From an uncultured Flavobacteriaceae bacterium (GTDB taxonomy: Bacteria > Bacteroidota > Bacteroidia > Flavobacteriales > Flavobacteriaceae): a DNA stretch of 64,000 nucleotides. Where the stretch lies: positions 558,001-622,000 of the forward strand of contig CANMSI010000001.1 in NCBI GenBank assembly GCA_947500575.1, written 5' to 3'. A model generated the notes under the pieces. That model did not search any database. It was not told the origin of the DNA and saw only the letters and a list, made by a program, of their open reading frames with translations. The position numbers and the translations under genes are program-made. Below are positions 1 through 9,638 of this stretch, piece after piece (position 1 is the first letter of the stretch; every line of letters starts with the position of its first letter).

Positions 1-1146
1 CATTCCATACTTCAAAAATTTAATTTCTTACCTCCAAGCATTGAGCCTACTGCCACAGGTCATATCATAGAACAGATAGAAATCATTAAAGACATTCTGG
101 ACAAAGGTTTTGCTTACGAAACAAACGGTTCTGTTTATTTTGATGTAAACACCTTTAATAAGTCGCATTCTTATGGAAAACTAAGTGGTAGAAAATTGGA
201 AGATATGATTGCGAATACCCGTGCGCTAGCAGCTCAGGATGAAAAAAAGAATCCTCAGGACTTTGCCTTATGGAAAAAAGCTGAACCACAACATATTATG
301 AGATGGCCCTCTCCTTGGGGAGATGGTTTTCCTGGATGGCATTTAGAATGTACAGCCATGAGCACTAAATATCTAGGCGAAACTTTTGACATTCACGGAG
401 GCGGGATGGATTTGAAATTCCCACACCATGAGTGTGAAATAGCACAAGCCGAAGCTTCTTATGGACATTCACCAGTAAAGTATTGGTTGCATGCAAATAT
501 GCTTACGCTTAATGGAAAAAAGATGGCTAAGTCTACAGGGAATAATATTTTACCCAACGAAATTTTTTCCGGAGAAAATAGCATCCTTAGCAAAGCGTTT
601 ACACCGTCTGCGGTTCGTTTCTTTATGATGCAAGCGCATTATACAAGTATTTTGGATCTTAGTAATGATGCTTTGTTAGCATCAGAAAAAGGCTATAACA
701 AGCTTATGGAAGCGATTGAAAACCTCGGCAAATTGACTCCTACAGAAGCTCCCACAACTTTTGATATTGCTTCTTGGAAACAAAGGTGCTATGATGCATT
801 GAATGATGATTTTAATACGCCTATTCTAATTGCTACTTTATTCGAAGCTGTAAAATATATTAATCAGGTAAAAGAAGGTACTGCAGCACTGGAGCAGAAA
901 GATAAAGAACCTTTGCAATTGGCCATGGAGCAATTTGCGTTCGATATTCTTGGTCTTGAAAACCAACAAGCAACTCAAAACAATTCGGAGGCGTTATCCG
1001 GAACCGTTGAACTGCTCATTCAATTGCGAAATGAGGCACGGGCAAATAAAGATTTTGCCACTTCAGATAAAATAAGAGATCAATTAACTGCCTTAGGAAT
1101 CCAGTTAAAAGATGGCAAAGAAGGGACTACTTTTAGCATTTCCTAA
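1..1146 (+). CDS. cysS: Cysteinyl-tRNA synthetase, 3' part
   Basis: Class I aminoacyl-tRNA synthetase that charges tRNA-Cys with cysteine in the cytoplasm. The reading frame is open from the first base, so the N-terminal part with the HIGH-like motif lies outside the window; 381 codons remain. Visible are the zinc-site region [10 protein letters not shown] followed by [18 protein letters not shown], which matches the family's Cys/His ligands, and the KMSKS loop as [10 protein letters not shown]. The C-terminal helical anticodon-binding part ends normally. The stop codon overlaps the ATG of yidD (TAATG), so the two are probably translated together. Family assignment is very secure. Confidence 0.97.
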   Translation, partial: HSILQKFNFLPPSIEPTATGHIIEQIEIIKDILDKGFAYETNGSVYFDVNTFNKSHSYGKLSGRKLEDMIANTRALAAQDEKKNPQDFALWKKAEPQHIMRWPSPWGDGFPGWHLECTAMSTKYLGETFDIHGGGMDLKFPHHECEIAQAEASYGHSPVKYWLHANMLTLNGKKMAKSTGNNILPNEIFSGENSILSKAFTPSAVRFFMMQAHYTSILDLSNDALLASEKGYNKLMEAIENLGKLTPTEAPTTFDIASWKQRCYDALNDDFNTPILIATLFEAVKYINQVKEGTAALEQKDKEPLQLAMEQFAFDILGLENQQATQNNSEALSGTVELLIQLRNEARANKDFATSDKIRDQLTALGIQLKDGKEGTTFSIS

Positions 1147-1370
1147 TGACAAAAAAGATCTTAATAGCACCCTTTGTCTTTATGGTAAAAATGTACCAGA
1201 ATTTAATATCGCCATTAACTCCGGCTAGTTGTAGATATTCTCCAACTTGTTCCCAATACACTCTGGAAGCTTTACAAAAACACGGCTTATTTAAAGGCGG
1301 ATGGTTGGCTACAAAACGAATTTTTAGTTGCCACCCTTGGGGTGGAAAAGGATACGATCCGGTCCCCTAA
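1146..1370 (+). CDS. yidD: YidD membrane protein insertion efficiency factor
   Basis: Small 74-residue protein of the YidD family (formerly DUF37), thought to help insertion of proteins into the inner membrane alongside YidC and Sec. The hallmark pattern is present: [20 protein letters not shown] followed by a [10 protein letters not shown] helix and the [13 protein letters not shown] end. The N-terminus ([16 protein letters not shown]) is amphipathic. Its ATG overlaps the cysS stop. The conserved cysteines are all there. Assignment is secure; the biochemical role of the family is only partly known. Confidence 0.93.
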   Translation: MTKKILIAPFVFMVKMYQNLISPLTPASCRYSPTCSQYTLEALQKHGLFKGGWLATKRIFSCHPWGGKGYDPVP

Positions 1371-1436
1371 AAGCTCTTTAAAAAGCATGTTATTAAAACC
1401 GTTCTAAAAAAACCTTTTTACGACTTATCAAATTGG

Positions 1437-1465
1437 TTGTACTAACTACTATTTACTTATCTTAG
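1437..1465 (+). promoter_or_regulatory. Flavobacterial-type promoter of lgt
   Basis: TTG at 1437-1439, an 18-nt spacer and TATCTTAG at 1458-1465 match the Bacteroidota sigma-A pattern TTG-N17 to 23-TAnnTTTG with one mismatch. The start codon of lgt follows 20 nt later, which fits a short leader. Confidence 0.55.
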
Positions 1466-1485
1466 TCACTTAAAAATTATAACAC

Positions 1486-2460
1486 ATGTATTTCTTAGGC
1501 TTCACTTGGAACCCCAACGAAACTCTCTTTAAAATTGGTTTTTTACAGATTAAATATTACAACCTATTATGGATTGTAGCTTTTGCTCTTGGATGGTATT
1601 TAATGAAACGTATTTTTCAGAATGAAAAAAAGTCCGTTGAACAATTAGACTCTCTATTTGTCTATAGCGTTTTAGCCACTATGTTAGGAGCACGTTTAGG
1701 GCATGTGTTTTTTTATGATTGGGCCTATTATAAAAACAACTTATTAGAAATATTACTTCCTATTAAAGCGAGTTCAAATGCTGACGCTTCCCTTTTTGGG
1801 CTGATTGACGGATATCAATTTACTGGATTTACCGGGCTAGCGAGTCACGGGGCTACTATAGGGATGATCATTGCCATGTACTTCTTTGTTCGAAAATATA
1901 AAGACATCAAATTTTTATGGCTTCTAGATCGTTTGGTAGTGCCCTTTTCTATTGGAGCAGCCGCTGTTCGCTTGGGTAATTTTTTCAACTCAGAGATCAA
2001 TGGAAAAGTAATTAAGGACGAGTCCTTTATTTTTGCCACTCGTTTTATAAGAGATTCAAGCGAATTATCTGCCCAAGAAGCGATGAGCATTACCAAAGCT
2101 AAGACCGTAAATGAGGCCTATTCCATGATCGCGACGGATCCAAAGTTTGTGCATATCCTAGAGCGTATTCCATTCAAACATCCTGCACAACTTTATGAGG
2201 CCATCTGCTATGTATTTGTTTTTGCCATAGTATATTACATCTATTGGAAAACGGACAAAAAGGAAAAAGCTGGTTTCCTAATTGGCTTATTTTTTGTTTT
2301 GCTATGGACCGTTCGATTCTTTATAGAATTCATTAAGGAACGTCAGAATTCTTTGGATGAATCATTAGAACTTCTGTCTATTGGACAATGGTTAAGTATT
2401 CCATTTATTTTACTTGGTCTATATCTTATGTTTAGACCAGTAAAAACTGCTAAAGCATAA
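1486..2460 (+). CDS. lgt: Prolipoprotein diacylglyceryl transferase
   Basis: Inner-membrane enzyme that transfers diacylglycerol from phosphatidylglycerol to the lipobox cysteine of prelipoproteins, the first step of lipoprotein maturation. The 324-residue protein has about seven hydrophobic segments, the family signature as VRLGNFFNSEINGK near residue 165, the GLASHGATIG segment near residue 117 and the late HPAQLYEAICY motif. It is longer than the E. coli enzyme (291) because of loops near residues 88-105 and 185-225, which is usual in this phylum. The next gene encodes a probable lipoprotein, a possible substrate. Confidence 0.96.
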   Translation: MYFLGFTWNPNETLFKIGFLQIKYYNLLWIVAFALGWYLMKRIFQNEKKSVEQLDSLFVYSVLATMLGARLGHVFFYDWAYYKNNLLEILLPIKASSNADASLFGLIDGYQFTGFTGLASHGATIGMIIAMYFFVRKYKDIKFLWLLDRLVVPFSIGAAAVRLGNFFNSEINGKVIKDESFIFATRFIRDSSELSAQEAMSITKAKTVNEAYSMIATDPKFVHILERIPFKHPAQLYEAICYVFVFAIVYYIYWKTDKKEKAGFLIGLFFVLLWTVRFFIEFIKERQNSLDESLELLSIGQWLSIPFILLGLYLMFRPVKTAKA

Positions 2461-2490
2461 GCTAATTTTAAATAGCTCAAAAAAGATATT

Positions 2491-2982
2491 ATGAAATATG
2501 CATTTCCTTATCTCCTAATCATTTTTGGAATGGTAAGCCTCCAAACCGCATGCAAAGAAAGCCCCAAAAAGGTGGTAAAAACTGAGCCAATTACTTTTAG
2601 CAAAGAAGGGACGCTTGAATTGTATAAAGCTGATACTGATTCTTTGATTACCAGGCTAGACATTGAAATTGCTGAAACGGAATATGAAACACAAACTGGT
2701 TTGATGTACCGAGATGCGATGGCAGAAAATCAGGGGATGCTCTTTATTTTTCCAGATGAAGCAATGCATTCTTTTTATATGAAAAACACCAAAATTGCTC
2801 TTGATATTATCTATATAGACAGTGATTTACGAATTGCCAGTTTTCAAGAGAATGCAGTACCCATGGATGAAAACAGCCTCCCTTCGCAGGTTCCTGTGCA
2901 GTATGTTTTGGAAATCAATGCAGGGCTTTCGCAAAAATGGTTGTTAGAAGTAGGTGATCGTATTAGTTATAAAAAGGACTAA
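2491..2982 (+). CDS. DUF192 family lipoprotein
   Basis: The 163-residue product starts with a lipoprotein signal peptide (MKYAFPYLLIIFGMVSLQTAC, lipobox cysteine at 21), so it should be exported and anchored. The rest matches DUF192: an N-terminal beta stretch, ETQTGLMYRDAMAENQGMLF, HSFYMKNTKIALDIIYID and VLEINAGLSQKWLLEVGD. The biochemical role of DUF192 is unknown. It lies 30 bp after lgt and 2 bp before the GNAT gene, so the three are probably one transcript. Confidence 0.85.
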   Translation: MKYAFPYLLIIFGMVSLQTACKESPKKVVKTEPITFSKEGTLELYKADTDSLITRLDIEIAETEYETQTGLMYRDAMAENQGMLFIFPDEAMHSFYMKNTKIALDIIYIDSDLRIASFQENAVPMDENSLPSQVPVQYVLEINAGLSQKWLLEVGDRISYKKD

Positions 2983-2984
2983 GA

Positions 2985-3503
2985 ATGAATTATCTTTTAG
3001 AGGGTGAGGAGACCAATCGCCTCCTCTTTCGAAAATTAGTAGCTAGTGATTTCGATGCCTGGCTGCCTTTCCATCAAAATCCAAGTTCTACTGAACATTG
3101 GGACGGTTTACCGCAAGACCCTTATAATGCATGTAAACAATGGTTCCATAAAGCCTTTCATAGATATGAAAACGGTTTGGGAGGAATGAACGCTTTAATG
3201 GATAAAAAGACAGGGCTTCTTGTAGGGCAATGCGGATTGTTGGTTCAAACGGTGGATGCACAGCAAGAATTGGAAATCGGTTATTCTATCTTACCAAACT
3301 ACTGGAAAAAAGGATATGCCAGCGAAGGCGCTATTAAATGCAAAGAATACGCATTTAAACATAATTTAGCTCCTTCTTTAATTTCCATTATCCATATTCA
3401 CAATATAGGTTCTCAAAAAGTGGCGCAAAATAATGGGATGGTTTTAGATAAAACTACTACCTATGCCCATAATCCTGTTCATATCTTCAGAGTCTCTCCC
3501 TAA
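2985..3503 (+). CDS. GNAT family N-acetyltransferase (RimJ/RimL type)
   Basis: This 172-residue cytoplasmic protein has the layout of RimJ/RimL-type acetyltransferases: a start with ETNRLLFRKL, a central LEIGYSILPNYWKKGYASEG acetyl-CoA-binding region and a late NIGSQKVAQNNGMVLDKT motif. The acceptor substrate cannot be deduced. It begins 2 bp after the DUF192 gene and is probably co-transcribed with it. Confidence 0.85.
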   Translation: MNYLLEGEETNRLLFRKLVASDFDAWLPFHQNPSSTEHWDGLPQDPYNACKQWFHKAFHRYENGLGGMNALMDKKTGLLVGQCGLLVQTVDAQQELEIGYSILPNYWKKGYASEGAIKCKEYAFKHNLAPSLISIIHIHNIGSQKVAQNNGMVLDKTTTYAHNPVHIFRVSP

Positions 3504-3547
3504 GATGTTTTATCTTAACCATAGATTTAAAAGTATAGAACATCAGT

Positions 3548-4789
3548 TTGGTAGGCAAAAAATCTCATTGGGGCATTCTGGTCAATAACAGCAGTTGTAA
3601 AAAGTTATTTATTGAATCGCTCCTAGGCGGTCAATTCCCGTTGGAGTTAGATGCTTTAAAGGGAAAAAACGGCGCCCTATTTTCATCCCTTACACTACGT
3701 AAGTATATCGAAAAGGAGGAGCGGTATGATCAAAAAATACTTAGCAAGCACACACATCAGTCTTTAAAATCAATGTCTAGCGGGGAGCAGAAAAAAGCCC
3801 TTTTGCACTATCTCCTGCAAGAACAACCAAACTTTTTAATACTAGACAATCCCTTCGATAATCTAGATAAAGCTTCACAAACTGGTCTTCGAAAAATGCT
3901 TCTTCAAATTTCCAAAAATACTTCTTTAGTACTACTTCTTAGCAGGCAAGAGGATTTACTGTCCTTTATAGAATTTCGTTATGTACTGCAGCGAAACAAC
4001 TTACTTCCATACACACAAGAAAACATCCAAGAGAGAACAGCTATTTTTAAACGCCCCATACCCGCTTCTCTAGGGCAATTTCCTCTGGAGACAAATCCAT
4101 TAATCTCTTTGAAGAACATTTCTGTTGCCTACAACAATAAGCCCATTTTAAAACAAATTAATTGGGAAATCAAAGTTGGAGAGTTTTGGCAACTCAAAGG
4201 CGAAAATGGTAGTGGAAAAACCACCTTACTATCTATGATTACCGGGGAAAATAGCAAAGGTTATGGACAAGATTTATACATTTTTGGAAAGAAGAAAGGC
4301 AGTGGAGAAAGTATTTGGGATATTAAGAAAAAAATAGGCTATGTAACGCCCGCTATGACGGATCTGTTTTTAGGTTATCACAGCGTTGAACATATGTTAA
4401 TTTCTGGTTTTTTTGATTCTGTTGGTCTTTATAAACAACCAAATAGAATGCAGCAGTTGCTAGCCAACGAATGGTTACAATTGATACATATGCAAAACCT
4501 TAAGGATACCTATTTCCACGAATTAAGTTTGGGGCAACAACGGATGGTAATGACTGTTAGAGCTATGATAAAGCACCCACCTTTGCTTATTTTAGATGAA
4601 CCTACCGTTGGCTTAGACGATGAAAGCGCACAACGGTTTGTAGCGCTTATAAATCAATTTGCAAACGAGAGTACTACCTCCATTATTTTTGTATCGCACC
4701 GCTCAGAACCAGGATTGCAACCAAGACATACCTACCAATTACAAATGACCGCAGAAGGTTCTCGGGGATCTATAGTTCCTAAAAACTAA
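3548..4789 (+). CDS. Double ABC ATPase, ModF-like
   Basis: A 413-residue protein of two ABC ATPase domains with no membrane segments, as in ModF and related soluble or regulatory ABC proteins. The first domain has a signature SMSSGEQKKA and Walker B FLILDNPFDNLD, but its Walker A is degenerate (NNSSCKKLF in place of GxxGxGKS/T). The second is intact: ENGSGKTTL, LSLGQQRMVM and LLILDEPTVGLD. No ATG is available in frame: a stop lies at 3536-3538 and the first usable start is TTG at 3548, so initiation there, or an upstream sequencing or frame error, should be considered. The transported substrate or partner is unknown. Confidence 0.8.
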   Translation: MVGKKSHWGILVNNSSCKKLFIESLLGGQFPLELDALKGKNGALFSSLTLRKYIEKEERYDQKILSKHTHQSLKSMSSGEQKKALLHYLLQEQPNFLILDNPFDNLDKASQTGLRKMLLQISKNTSLVLLLSRQEDLLSFIEFRYVLQRNNLLPYTQENIQERTAIFKRPIPASLGQFPLETNPLISLKNISVAYNNKPILKQINWEIKVGEFWQLKGENGSGKTTLLSMITGENSKGYGQDLYIFGKKKGSGESIWDIKKKIGYVTPAMTDLFLGYHSVEHMLISGFFDSVGLYKQPNRMQQLLANEWLQLIHMQNLKDTYFHELSLGQQRMVMTVRAMIKHPPLLILDEPTVGLDDESAQRFVALINQFANESTTSIIFVSHRSEPGLQPRHTYQLQMTAEGSRGSIVPKN

Positions 4790-4833
4790 AGAAGCTCTCA
4801 ATTTTCTTTTCAGAAATATGAGAGCTTCTTTAG
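4786..4833. terminator. Bidirectional hairpin terminator between the ABC gene and secDF
   Basis: A perfect 15-bp inverted repeat, CTAAAGAAGCTCTCA at 4786-4800 and its complement at 4819-4833, with an 18-nt loop, lies between two convergent genes and overlaps the stop codon of the ABC gene. Confidence 0.7.
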
Positions 4834-4852
4834 TATCTAATTTACTGGGTTA

Positions 4853-7816
4853 TTATTCCTTCCCAGATTTCATTTTTTTCTTCAAAGTATCGAACATCAC
4901 TGGTGTTGCAATAAACAAGGAAGAATAGGTACCTACAATAACACCAATAATCATAGCAAACATAAACCCTTGGAGAGATTCTCCACCGAATATGAAAATA
5001 GCCAATAATACTACTAAGGTAGTTAATGAGGTATTTAAGGTTCTGCTTAAGGTACTATTTAAAGCTTGGTTAACGTTTTCTCCAGCTTTCCATCCTTTCT
5101 CACCAATAATTTCACGTATGCGGTCAAACACAACCACGGTATCATTCAGAGAGTAACCAATTACTGTTAGAATCGCTGCAATAAAAGCTTGATCTATTTC
5201 TAAGCTGAAAGGCAATAAGTCTGCCGCCCCTGCTATGGAAAAGATTCCTAATACAATTAAAACATCATGGAATACCGCAGCAACCGCTCCTAAAGAGAAC
5301 TGCCATTTACGGAAACGCAATAAAATATATAAGAATACAACAATTAAGGAACCAATAACGGCCCACAATGCGTTTGTTCTAATATCATCTGCGATGGTAG
5401 GACCTACTTTTCTGTATTTAAGAACTCCAATATCATCATTGGTACCGCCTGGGATGAAATCTGAATAGGAAGTTCCATCTGGCAAATAGGTTTGTAATGA
5501 AGTATATAAAATATCCAAAATTTCTTCATCAACCTCATTCCCTTGAACATCTACCTTATATTTGGTAGTCAACATAATTTGATTGTTGCTACCAAAGGTT
5601 TTGGCTCCTACATTCCCTAATCTTTCTTCTAATTGGTTAGAAATTTCTGAAGGACTTACCGATTTCTCAAAACGTATTTGATAATTACGTCCCCCTTTAA
5701 AATCTACACCTTGTTGTAAACCTTGTGTAAGTAAAGAGAATAAACCAATTGCTACTAAGATCCCTGAAATGATATATGCTACCTTACGTTTGCCAAGGAA
5801 ATTAACATTGATATTTTGGAATAAACCTTTGGTAATACTTGTTGTGAAATCTAAGCTTCTTCCCTTTCCACTAATGTACCAATCTACTAAAAGACGTGTA
5901 ATAAAAATAGCAGTAAACAAAGAGGTGAAAATACCAATAAGCAAGGTAGTTGCAAATCCTTTAATTGGACCCGATCCAAAGATAAAAAGGATAATAGCGG
6001 TAAGACCTGTAGTGATGTTGGCATCCAAAATGGATGATAAGGCATTGCTAAAACCATCTGATATGGCCTGTCCTTTTCCTTTGCCTTTCGCCAGCTCTTC
6101 TTTGATACGCTCAAAGATAAGAACGTTGGCATCTACAGACATACCTATGGTTAATACAATACCGGCAATACCTGGTAATGTAAGTACAGCATTCAAACTT
6201 ACTAAAACACCAAAAATCAATAAGATGTTTAATAACAAAGCAATGTCTGCGAATATACCTGCTTTGCCATAGTAGAAAATCATCCATAAAAGCACAATAA
6301 TCATCGCAATAACAAAAGACATTAAGCCGCTATCAATAGCTTCTTGTCCCAAAGAAGGTCCTACTACAAAAGAATCAATTATTTCTGCGGTAGCCGGAAG
6401 TTTACCTGCTCTAAGAATGTTAGCTATATCTTTAGTTTCCGTAATGGTAAAATCTCCTGTAATTTCAGATCGTCCACCAGAAATAGGTCCGGTAGTTACG
6501 CCAGGAGCCGTATATACTTTATTATCTAAGACTACTGCGATCCCTGTTTTATTTTTAAATACAATACCAGTTAGCTTTTCCCATTCTTTAGCGCCTTTTG
6601 CATTCATAGCCATGGTAATTCTTGGCTGGTTGGTAAAAGGATCTATTTCTGAACGAGCATCCGTAACCACATCACCATCCATTGCCGGAGAACCAGTTCT
6701 GTTGGACTGAAGTGCGAATAAACCAACACGTTCCGCATCTTTAGAAGGGCGTTCCCATACGAACTTTGCAAATTGTAGATCCGACGGAAGTAAACGACGA
6801 ATTTGAGGCATTCTTAAATAGCCTCCAATGGTAGCTGTATCTTTAATTGCAGCCATCCCCACCGCTCTAGTAGTAGGAGATCCTAATTGAAATATTTCAA
6901 AAAGTGGATTACGCTGACTTGCAATATCTAAGGTATCTTGACCTGCGTCTGACAATAAAGAATCTAACTCAGATTCTTCCTTTACTGGATCCTCTTCTGG
7001 TAAATCTAAGATTGATTTTAGTTTATTGTTGGTCTCTACAAAGAAGTTTTGAAGATTGATATTGTTATCTGGAAAGGTTTCCCAGAACTGTAATTGCGCG
7101 GTAGATGAAAGAATATCTTGCGCTCTTTTAATATCTCTAGCACCTGGAAGCTCTACTAAAATTCTTCCAGAATTACCTTCACGTTGAATATTGGGTTGCG
7201 TTACTCCAATACCATCTATACGCTCTCTTAATACCTCAAAAGCAGATTCTACAGATTCATCAATTTTTGTTCTGATAAAAGGCTTCACCTCATCATCAGA
7301 CATTTGAAAATTAATTTGATCACTAAGATTTTTATTAGCAAAAATATCTGGTGATGCTAACTTCGTATCCCCTTTGATATTATCAAATGCATCAAAAAAC
7401 AATTCTAAATAGGGTTGATCACTATCTTTAGAAAGCTCATCGGCATCTGTCAAAGCTTTATTGAAAATTGGATTTTTGGTTTTATCTGCAAGACCAATTA
7501 AAATATCCTTTACGGAAATCTGCAATGTTACGTTGATACCGCCTTTAAGGTCTAGCCCCTTATTAAGTTCCTTTTCTTTTGCTTCGTTATAGGTAGTATA
7601 TCCAAAAAGGGTGTCATTTCCTGTTTCTTCTAAATACTCTATAACTCGTGCTTCTCTTTTCGCCAGATAATCTTCTTCTGTATCAGCGATTTCGCTTACC
7701 GCAATTGCTTCTGCCTCAGATTCTACCTTGTTCGTAATAAACGTATAGGAAAGCGCGTAAATACTCACTAATCCGAACAAGAAAGCAAAAAGCTTTATAA
7801 GTCCTTTATTCTGCAT
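4853..7816 (-). CDS. secDF: SecD-SecF fusion, protein export membrane protein
   Basis: Proton-driven component of the Sec translocon that pulls exported proteins out on the periplasmic side. The 987-residue protein joins SecD and SecF in one chain, common in Bacteroidota. The SecD half has an N-terminal membrane helix, the GLDLKGGINVTLQ motif near residue 90, a large periplasmic part (P1) with VELPGARDIKRA, and the membrane block with GMSVDANVLIFERIKEE. The SecF half begins near residue 665 with its own first helix, GVDFKGGRNYQIRF, and ends with the GYSLNDTVVVFDRIRE block. A good promoter lies upstream at 7853-7883. Confidence 0.97.
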   Translation of the reverse strand: MQNKGLIKLFAFLFGLVSIYALSYTFITNKVESEAEAIAVSEIADTEEDYLAKREARVIEYLEETGNDTLFGYTTYNEAKEKELNKGLDLKGGINVTLQISVKDILIGLADKTKNPIFNKALTDADELSKDSDQPYLELFFDAFDNIKGDTKLASPDIFANKNLSDQINFQMSDDEVKPFIRTKIDESVESAFEVLRERIDGIGVTQPNIQREGNSGRILVELPGARDIKRAQDILSSTAQLQFWETFPDNNINLQNFFVETNNKLKSILDLPEEDPVKEESELDSLLSDAGQDTLDIASQRNPLFEIFQLGSPTTRAVGMAAIKDTATIGGYLRMPQIRRLLPSDLQFAKFVWERPSKDAERVGLFALQSNRTGSPAMDGDVVTDARSEIDPFTNQPRITMAMNAKGAKEWEKLTGIVFKNKTGIAVVLDNKVYTAPGVTTGPISGGRSEITGDFTITETKDIANILRAGKLPATAEIIDSFVVGPSLGQEAIDSGLMSFVIAMIIVLLWMIFYYGKAGIFADIALLLNILLIFGVLVSLNAVLTLPGIAGIVLTIGMSVDANVLIFERIKEELAKGKGKGQAISDGFSNALSSILDANITTGLTAIILFIFGSGPIKGFATTLLIGIFTSLFTAIFITRLLVDWYISGKGRSLDFTTSITKGLFQNINVNFLGKRKVAYIISGILVAIGLFSLLTQGLQQGVDFKGGRNYQIRFEKSVSPSEISNQLEERLGNVGAKTFGSNNQIMLTTKYKVDVQGNEVDEEILDILYTSLQTYLPDGTSYSDFIPGGTNDDIGVLKYRKVGPTIADDIRTNALWAVIGSLIVVFLYILLRFRKWQFSLGAVAAVFHDVLIVLGIFSIAGAADLLPFSLEIDQAFIAAILTVIGYSLNDTVVVFDRIREIIGEKGWKAGENVNQALNSTLSRTLNTSLTTLVVLLAIFIFGGESLQGFMFAMIIGVIVGTYSSLFIATPVMFDTLKKKMKSGKE

Positions 7817-7852
7817 TGGTTAACTTTTAATTAGGGTTTTTGTAATAGCGTG

Positions 7853-7883
7853 CAAATATATCATTTCCCATAGGAACTGACAA
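7853..7883 (-). promoter_or_regulatory. Promoter of secDF
   Basis: On the minus strand TTG (complement of 7881-7883), a 20-nt spacer and TATATTTG (complement of 7853-7860) match the Bacteroidota consensus TTG-N-TAnnTTTG exactly, 36 nt before the secDF start codon. Confidence 0.65.
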
Positions 7884-7987
7884 TATATTTAAGGTATTTA
7901 TGCATCAAAGGCATCTATTCCATGCCCTATAGATATAGTGACTAACGGAACAAATGCCTCTGCTTTCATTTAAAGGGATCCCCCTTT

Positions 7988-8914
7988 TTATAACTGCAAA
8001 AGTCCATTGGTCTTTGTAACGCCCTCGGCACTTTCTTGCATTTTTGCTTTTTCAGCATCATTTAATTCAATTTCTACAATTTTTTCAATCCCATTTTTAC
8101 CCAAGATAACCGGAACTCCAATGCAGATATCGTTTAAACCATATTCCCCCTCTAAAAAGGTAGAACAAGGAAACATTTTCTTTTGATCACATGCAATAGC
8201 TTGCACCAATCCTGATACAGCAGCACCCGGTGCATACCATGCACTAGTTCCCAATAATTTGGTTAAAGTTGCTCCTCCCACTTTGGTATCTGCAGCTACT
8301 TGATCCAAACGTTCTGGAGATAGAAATTCTGCAACTTTTACGCTATTTCTTGTAGCATGTCTTGTTAAAGGTACCATCCCTTTATCGCTATGACCACCAA
8401 TCACCATGCCATCTATATCAGAAATAGGAGCTTCCATAGCTTCTGCTAAGCGATACTTAAAACGGGCACTATCTAGTGCTCCTCCCATTCCAATAATTTT
8501 ATGCTTTGGTAAGTTGGTAGTTTTGTGCACCAAATAGGTCATCGTATCCATTGGATTACTTACTACAATCAGAGTCACATTTGGAGAATGCTCAATGAGG
8601 CTTGAAGAAACCGATTTTACAATGCCAGCATTAATGCCTATGAGTTCCTCGCGAGTCATTCCAGGTTTTCTTGGAATTCCAGACGTAATTACCGCAATAT
8701 CGCTACCTGCCGTTTTACTGTAATCACTAGTGCTTCCAGTAATTTTAGTATCAAAACCATTTAAGGAAGCAGTTTGCATTAAATCCATGGCTTTGCCTTC
8801 TGCATACCCTTCTTTAATATCTAAGAGAACTACTTCAGATGCGAAATTCTTAATGGCAATATACTCTGCGCAACTTGCGCCAACAGCTCCTGCCCCTACT
8901 ACGGTAATTTTCAT
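7988..8914 (-). CDS. mdh: Malate dehydrogenase
   Basis: NAD-dependent enzyme of the citric acid cycle that interconverts malate and oxaloacetate in the cytoplasm. The 308-residue chain is the lactate-dehydrogenase-like type: Rossmann motif VVGAGAVGASCAEY at the N-terminus, VLLDIKEG with the acidic NAD-binding residue, substrate arginines in GIPRKPGMTREEL, VSNPMDTMTYL, GALDSARFKYRLA and the catalytic histidine in IGGHSDKGMVPL. A minus-strand TATTTTTG, a plausible -7 box, occurs about 45 nt before the start. The gene is monocistronic. Confidence 0.96.
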   Translation of the reverse strand: MKITVVGAGAVGASCAEYIAIKNFASEVVLLDIKEGYAEGKAMDLMQTASLNGFDTKITGSTSDYSKTAGSDIAVITSGIPRKPGMTREELIGINAGIVKSVSSSLIEHSPNVTLIVVSNPMDTMTYLVHKTTNLPKHKIIGMGGALDSARFKYRLAEAMEAPISDIDGMVIGGHSDKGMVPLTRHATRNSVKVAEFLSPERLDQVAADTKVGGATLTKLLGTSAWYAPGAAVSGLVQAIACDQKKMFPCSTFLEGEYGLNDICIGVPVILGKNGIEKIVEIELNDAEKAKMQESAEGVTKTNGLLQL

Positions 8915-9184
8915 GTGTTTTATTTTATAGTTTAAACGTTTCTTTTTAGGAGGTTCAAAAATACAGTTTTTAACTGAAAATACAGATTGATATAGTCATT
9001 AATGTACCATAAATAAGCAATTAAATGATGATTATAAAGCAGTTCTATTAAGCATGTTTTGTTAAAAAAAGTGGCACTTCAACGAAGAAAACGGATTTAT
9101 AGTGTCGTACATCGAAATTTAACAATAGAATTTCAGATGCCTGCGTTAATAAGCAGAGTACCCCGAATCAGAAAAAACCTACTA

Positions 9185-9559
9185 ATGAAAAAATTCTTAT
9201 CACTTTTGATGATTATTAGCATTGTGCTTGCTAGTAATTGTTCTAGAGTCCCCGAAAACAATGATCCTGTTATTGGCATTTGGTCCAAGGCAGAGACCGA
9301 AGAAACCTCTTCTTCTGCGAAAGTTCGTGTAAAAGAAGAATGGATTTTTAATGATGCTTATTTAGGCAGATATCATAAATATGAAAACAACACCATTACG
9401 GTCGAAAATGATTTTAGATGGTCCATTGAAGATGAAACATATACTATTAGTTATCCTGGTACAAATTTCACAAATGATATTGTTATCATGAAAACTAAAG
9501 GAAATTTAACCGTATTGGAAGTTCCTATAAATGGAGAAGTTTTAGCCATACGTGAATAG
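9185..9559 (+). CDS. Small lipocalin-like lipoprotein, unknown function
   Basis: The start at 9185 is chosen over a longer TTG-initiated frame (9059) because it opens a lipoprotein signal peptide (MKKFLSLLMIISIVLASNC). The 124-residue product then shows alternating beta strands (GIWSKAETEE, EEWIFNDAYLGRYHKYEN, DFRWSIEDETYTISYPG), the pattern of small flavobacterial lipocalin-like proteins that start with a G-x-W motif. No catalytic motif is visible. The family assignment is tentative. It stands alone and is closed by a strong hairpin. Confidence 0.7.
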   Translation: MKKFLSLLMIISIVLASNCSRVPENNDPVIGIWSKAETEETSSSAKVRVKEEWIFNDAYLGRYHKYENNTITVENDFRWSIEDETYTISYPGTNFTNDIVIMKTKGNLTVLEVPINGEVLAIRE

Positions 9560-9575
9560 TATTAATTGTTATGAA

Positions 9576-9625
9576 TTAAAAAGGAAAGAGGGCTGGTATA
9601 TACCAGCCCTCTTTCCTTTTTAATG
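9576..9625. terminator. Long perfect hairpin, bidirectional terminator
   Basis: A perfect inverted repeat of 25 bp per arm without a loop (centre between 9600 and 9601), including AGGAAAGAGGGCTGGTAT and its complement flanked by A and T runs. It lies between convergent genes and serves as a terminator for both. Confidence 0.85.
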
Positions 9626-9638
9626 CCTTTGTTCCAGA

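Noticed and set aside
1845-2096. Minus-strand frame inside lgt
   Set aside because: It overlaps an unmistakable lgt gene and has no family features.
7974-7989. AAAGGGATCCCCCTTTTT as a terminator of mdh
   Set aside because: The stem is only 6 bp and no T run follows on the minus strand, so it is not well supported.
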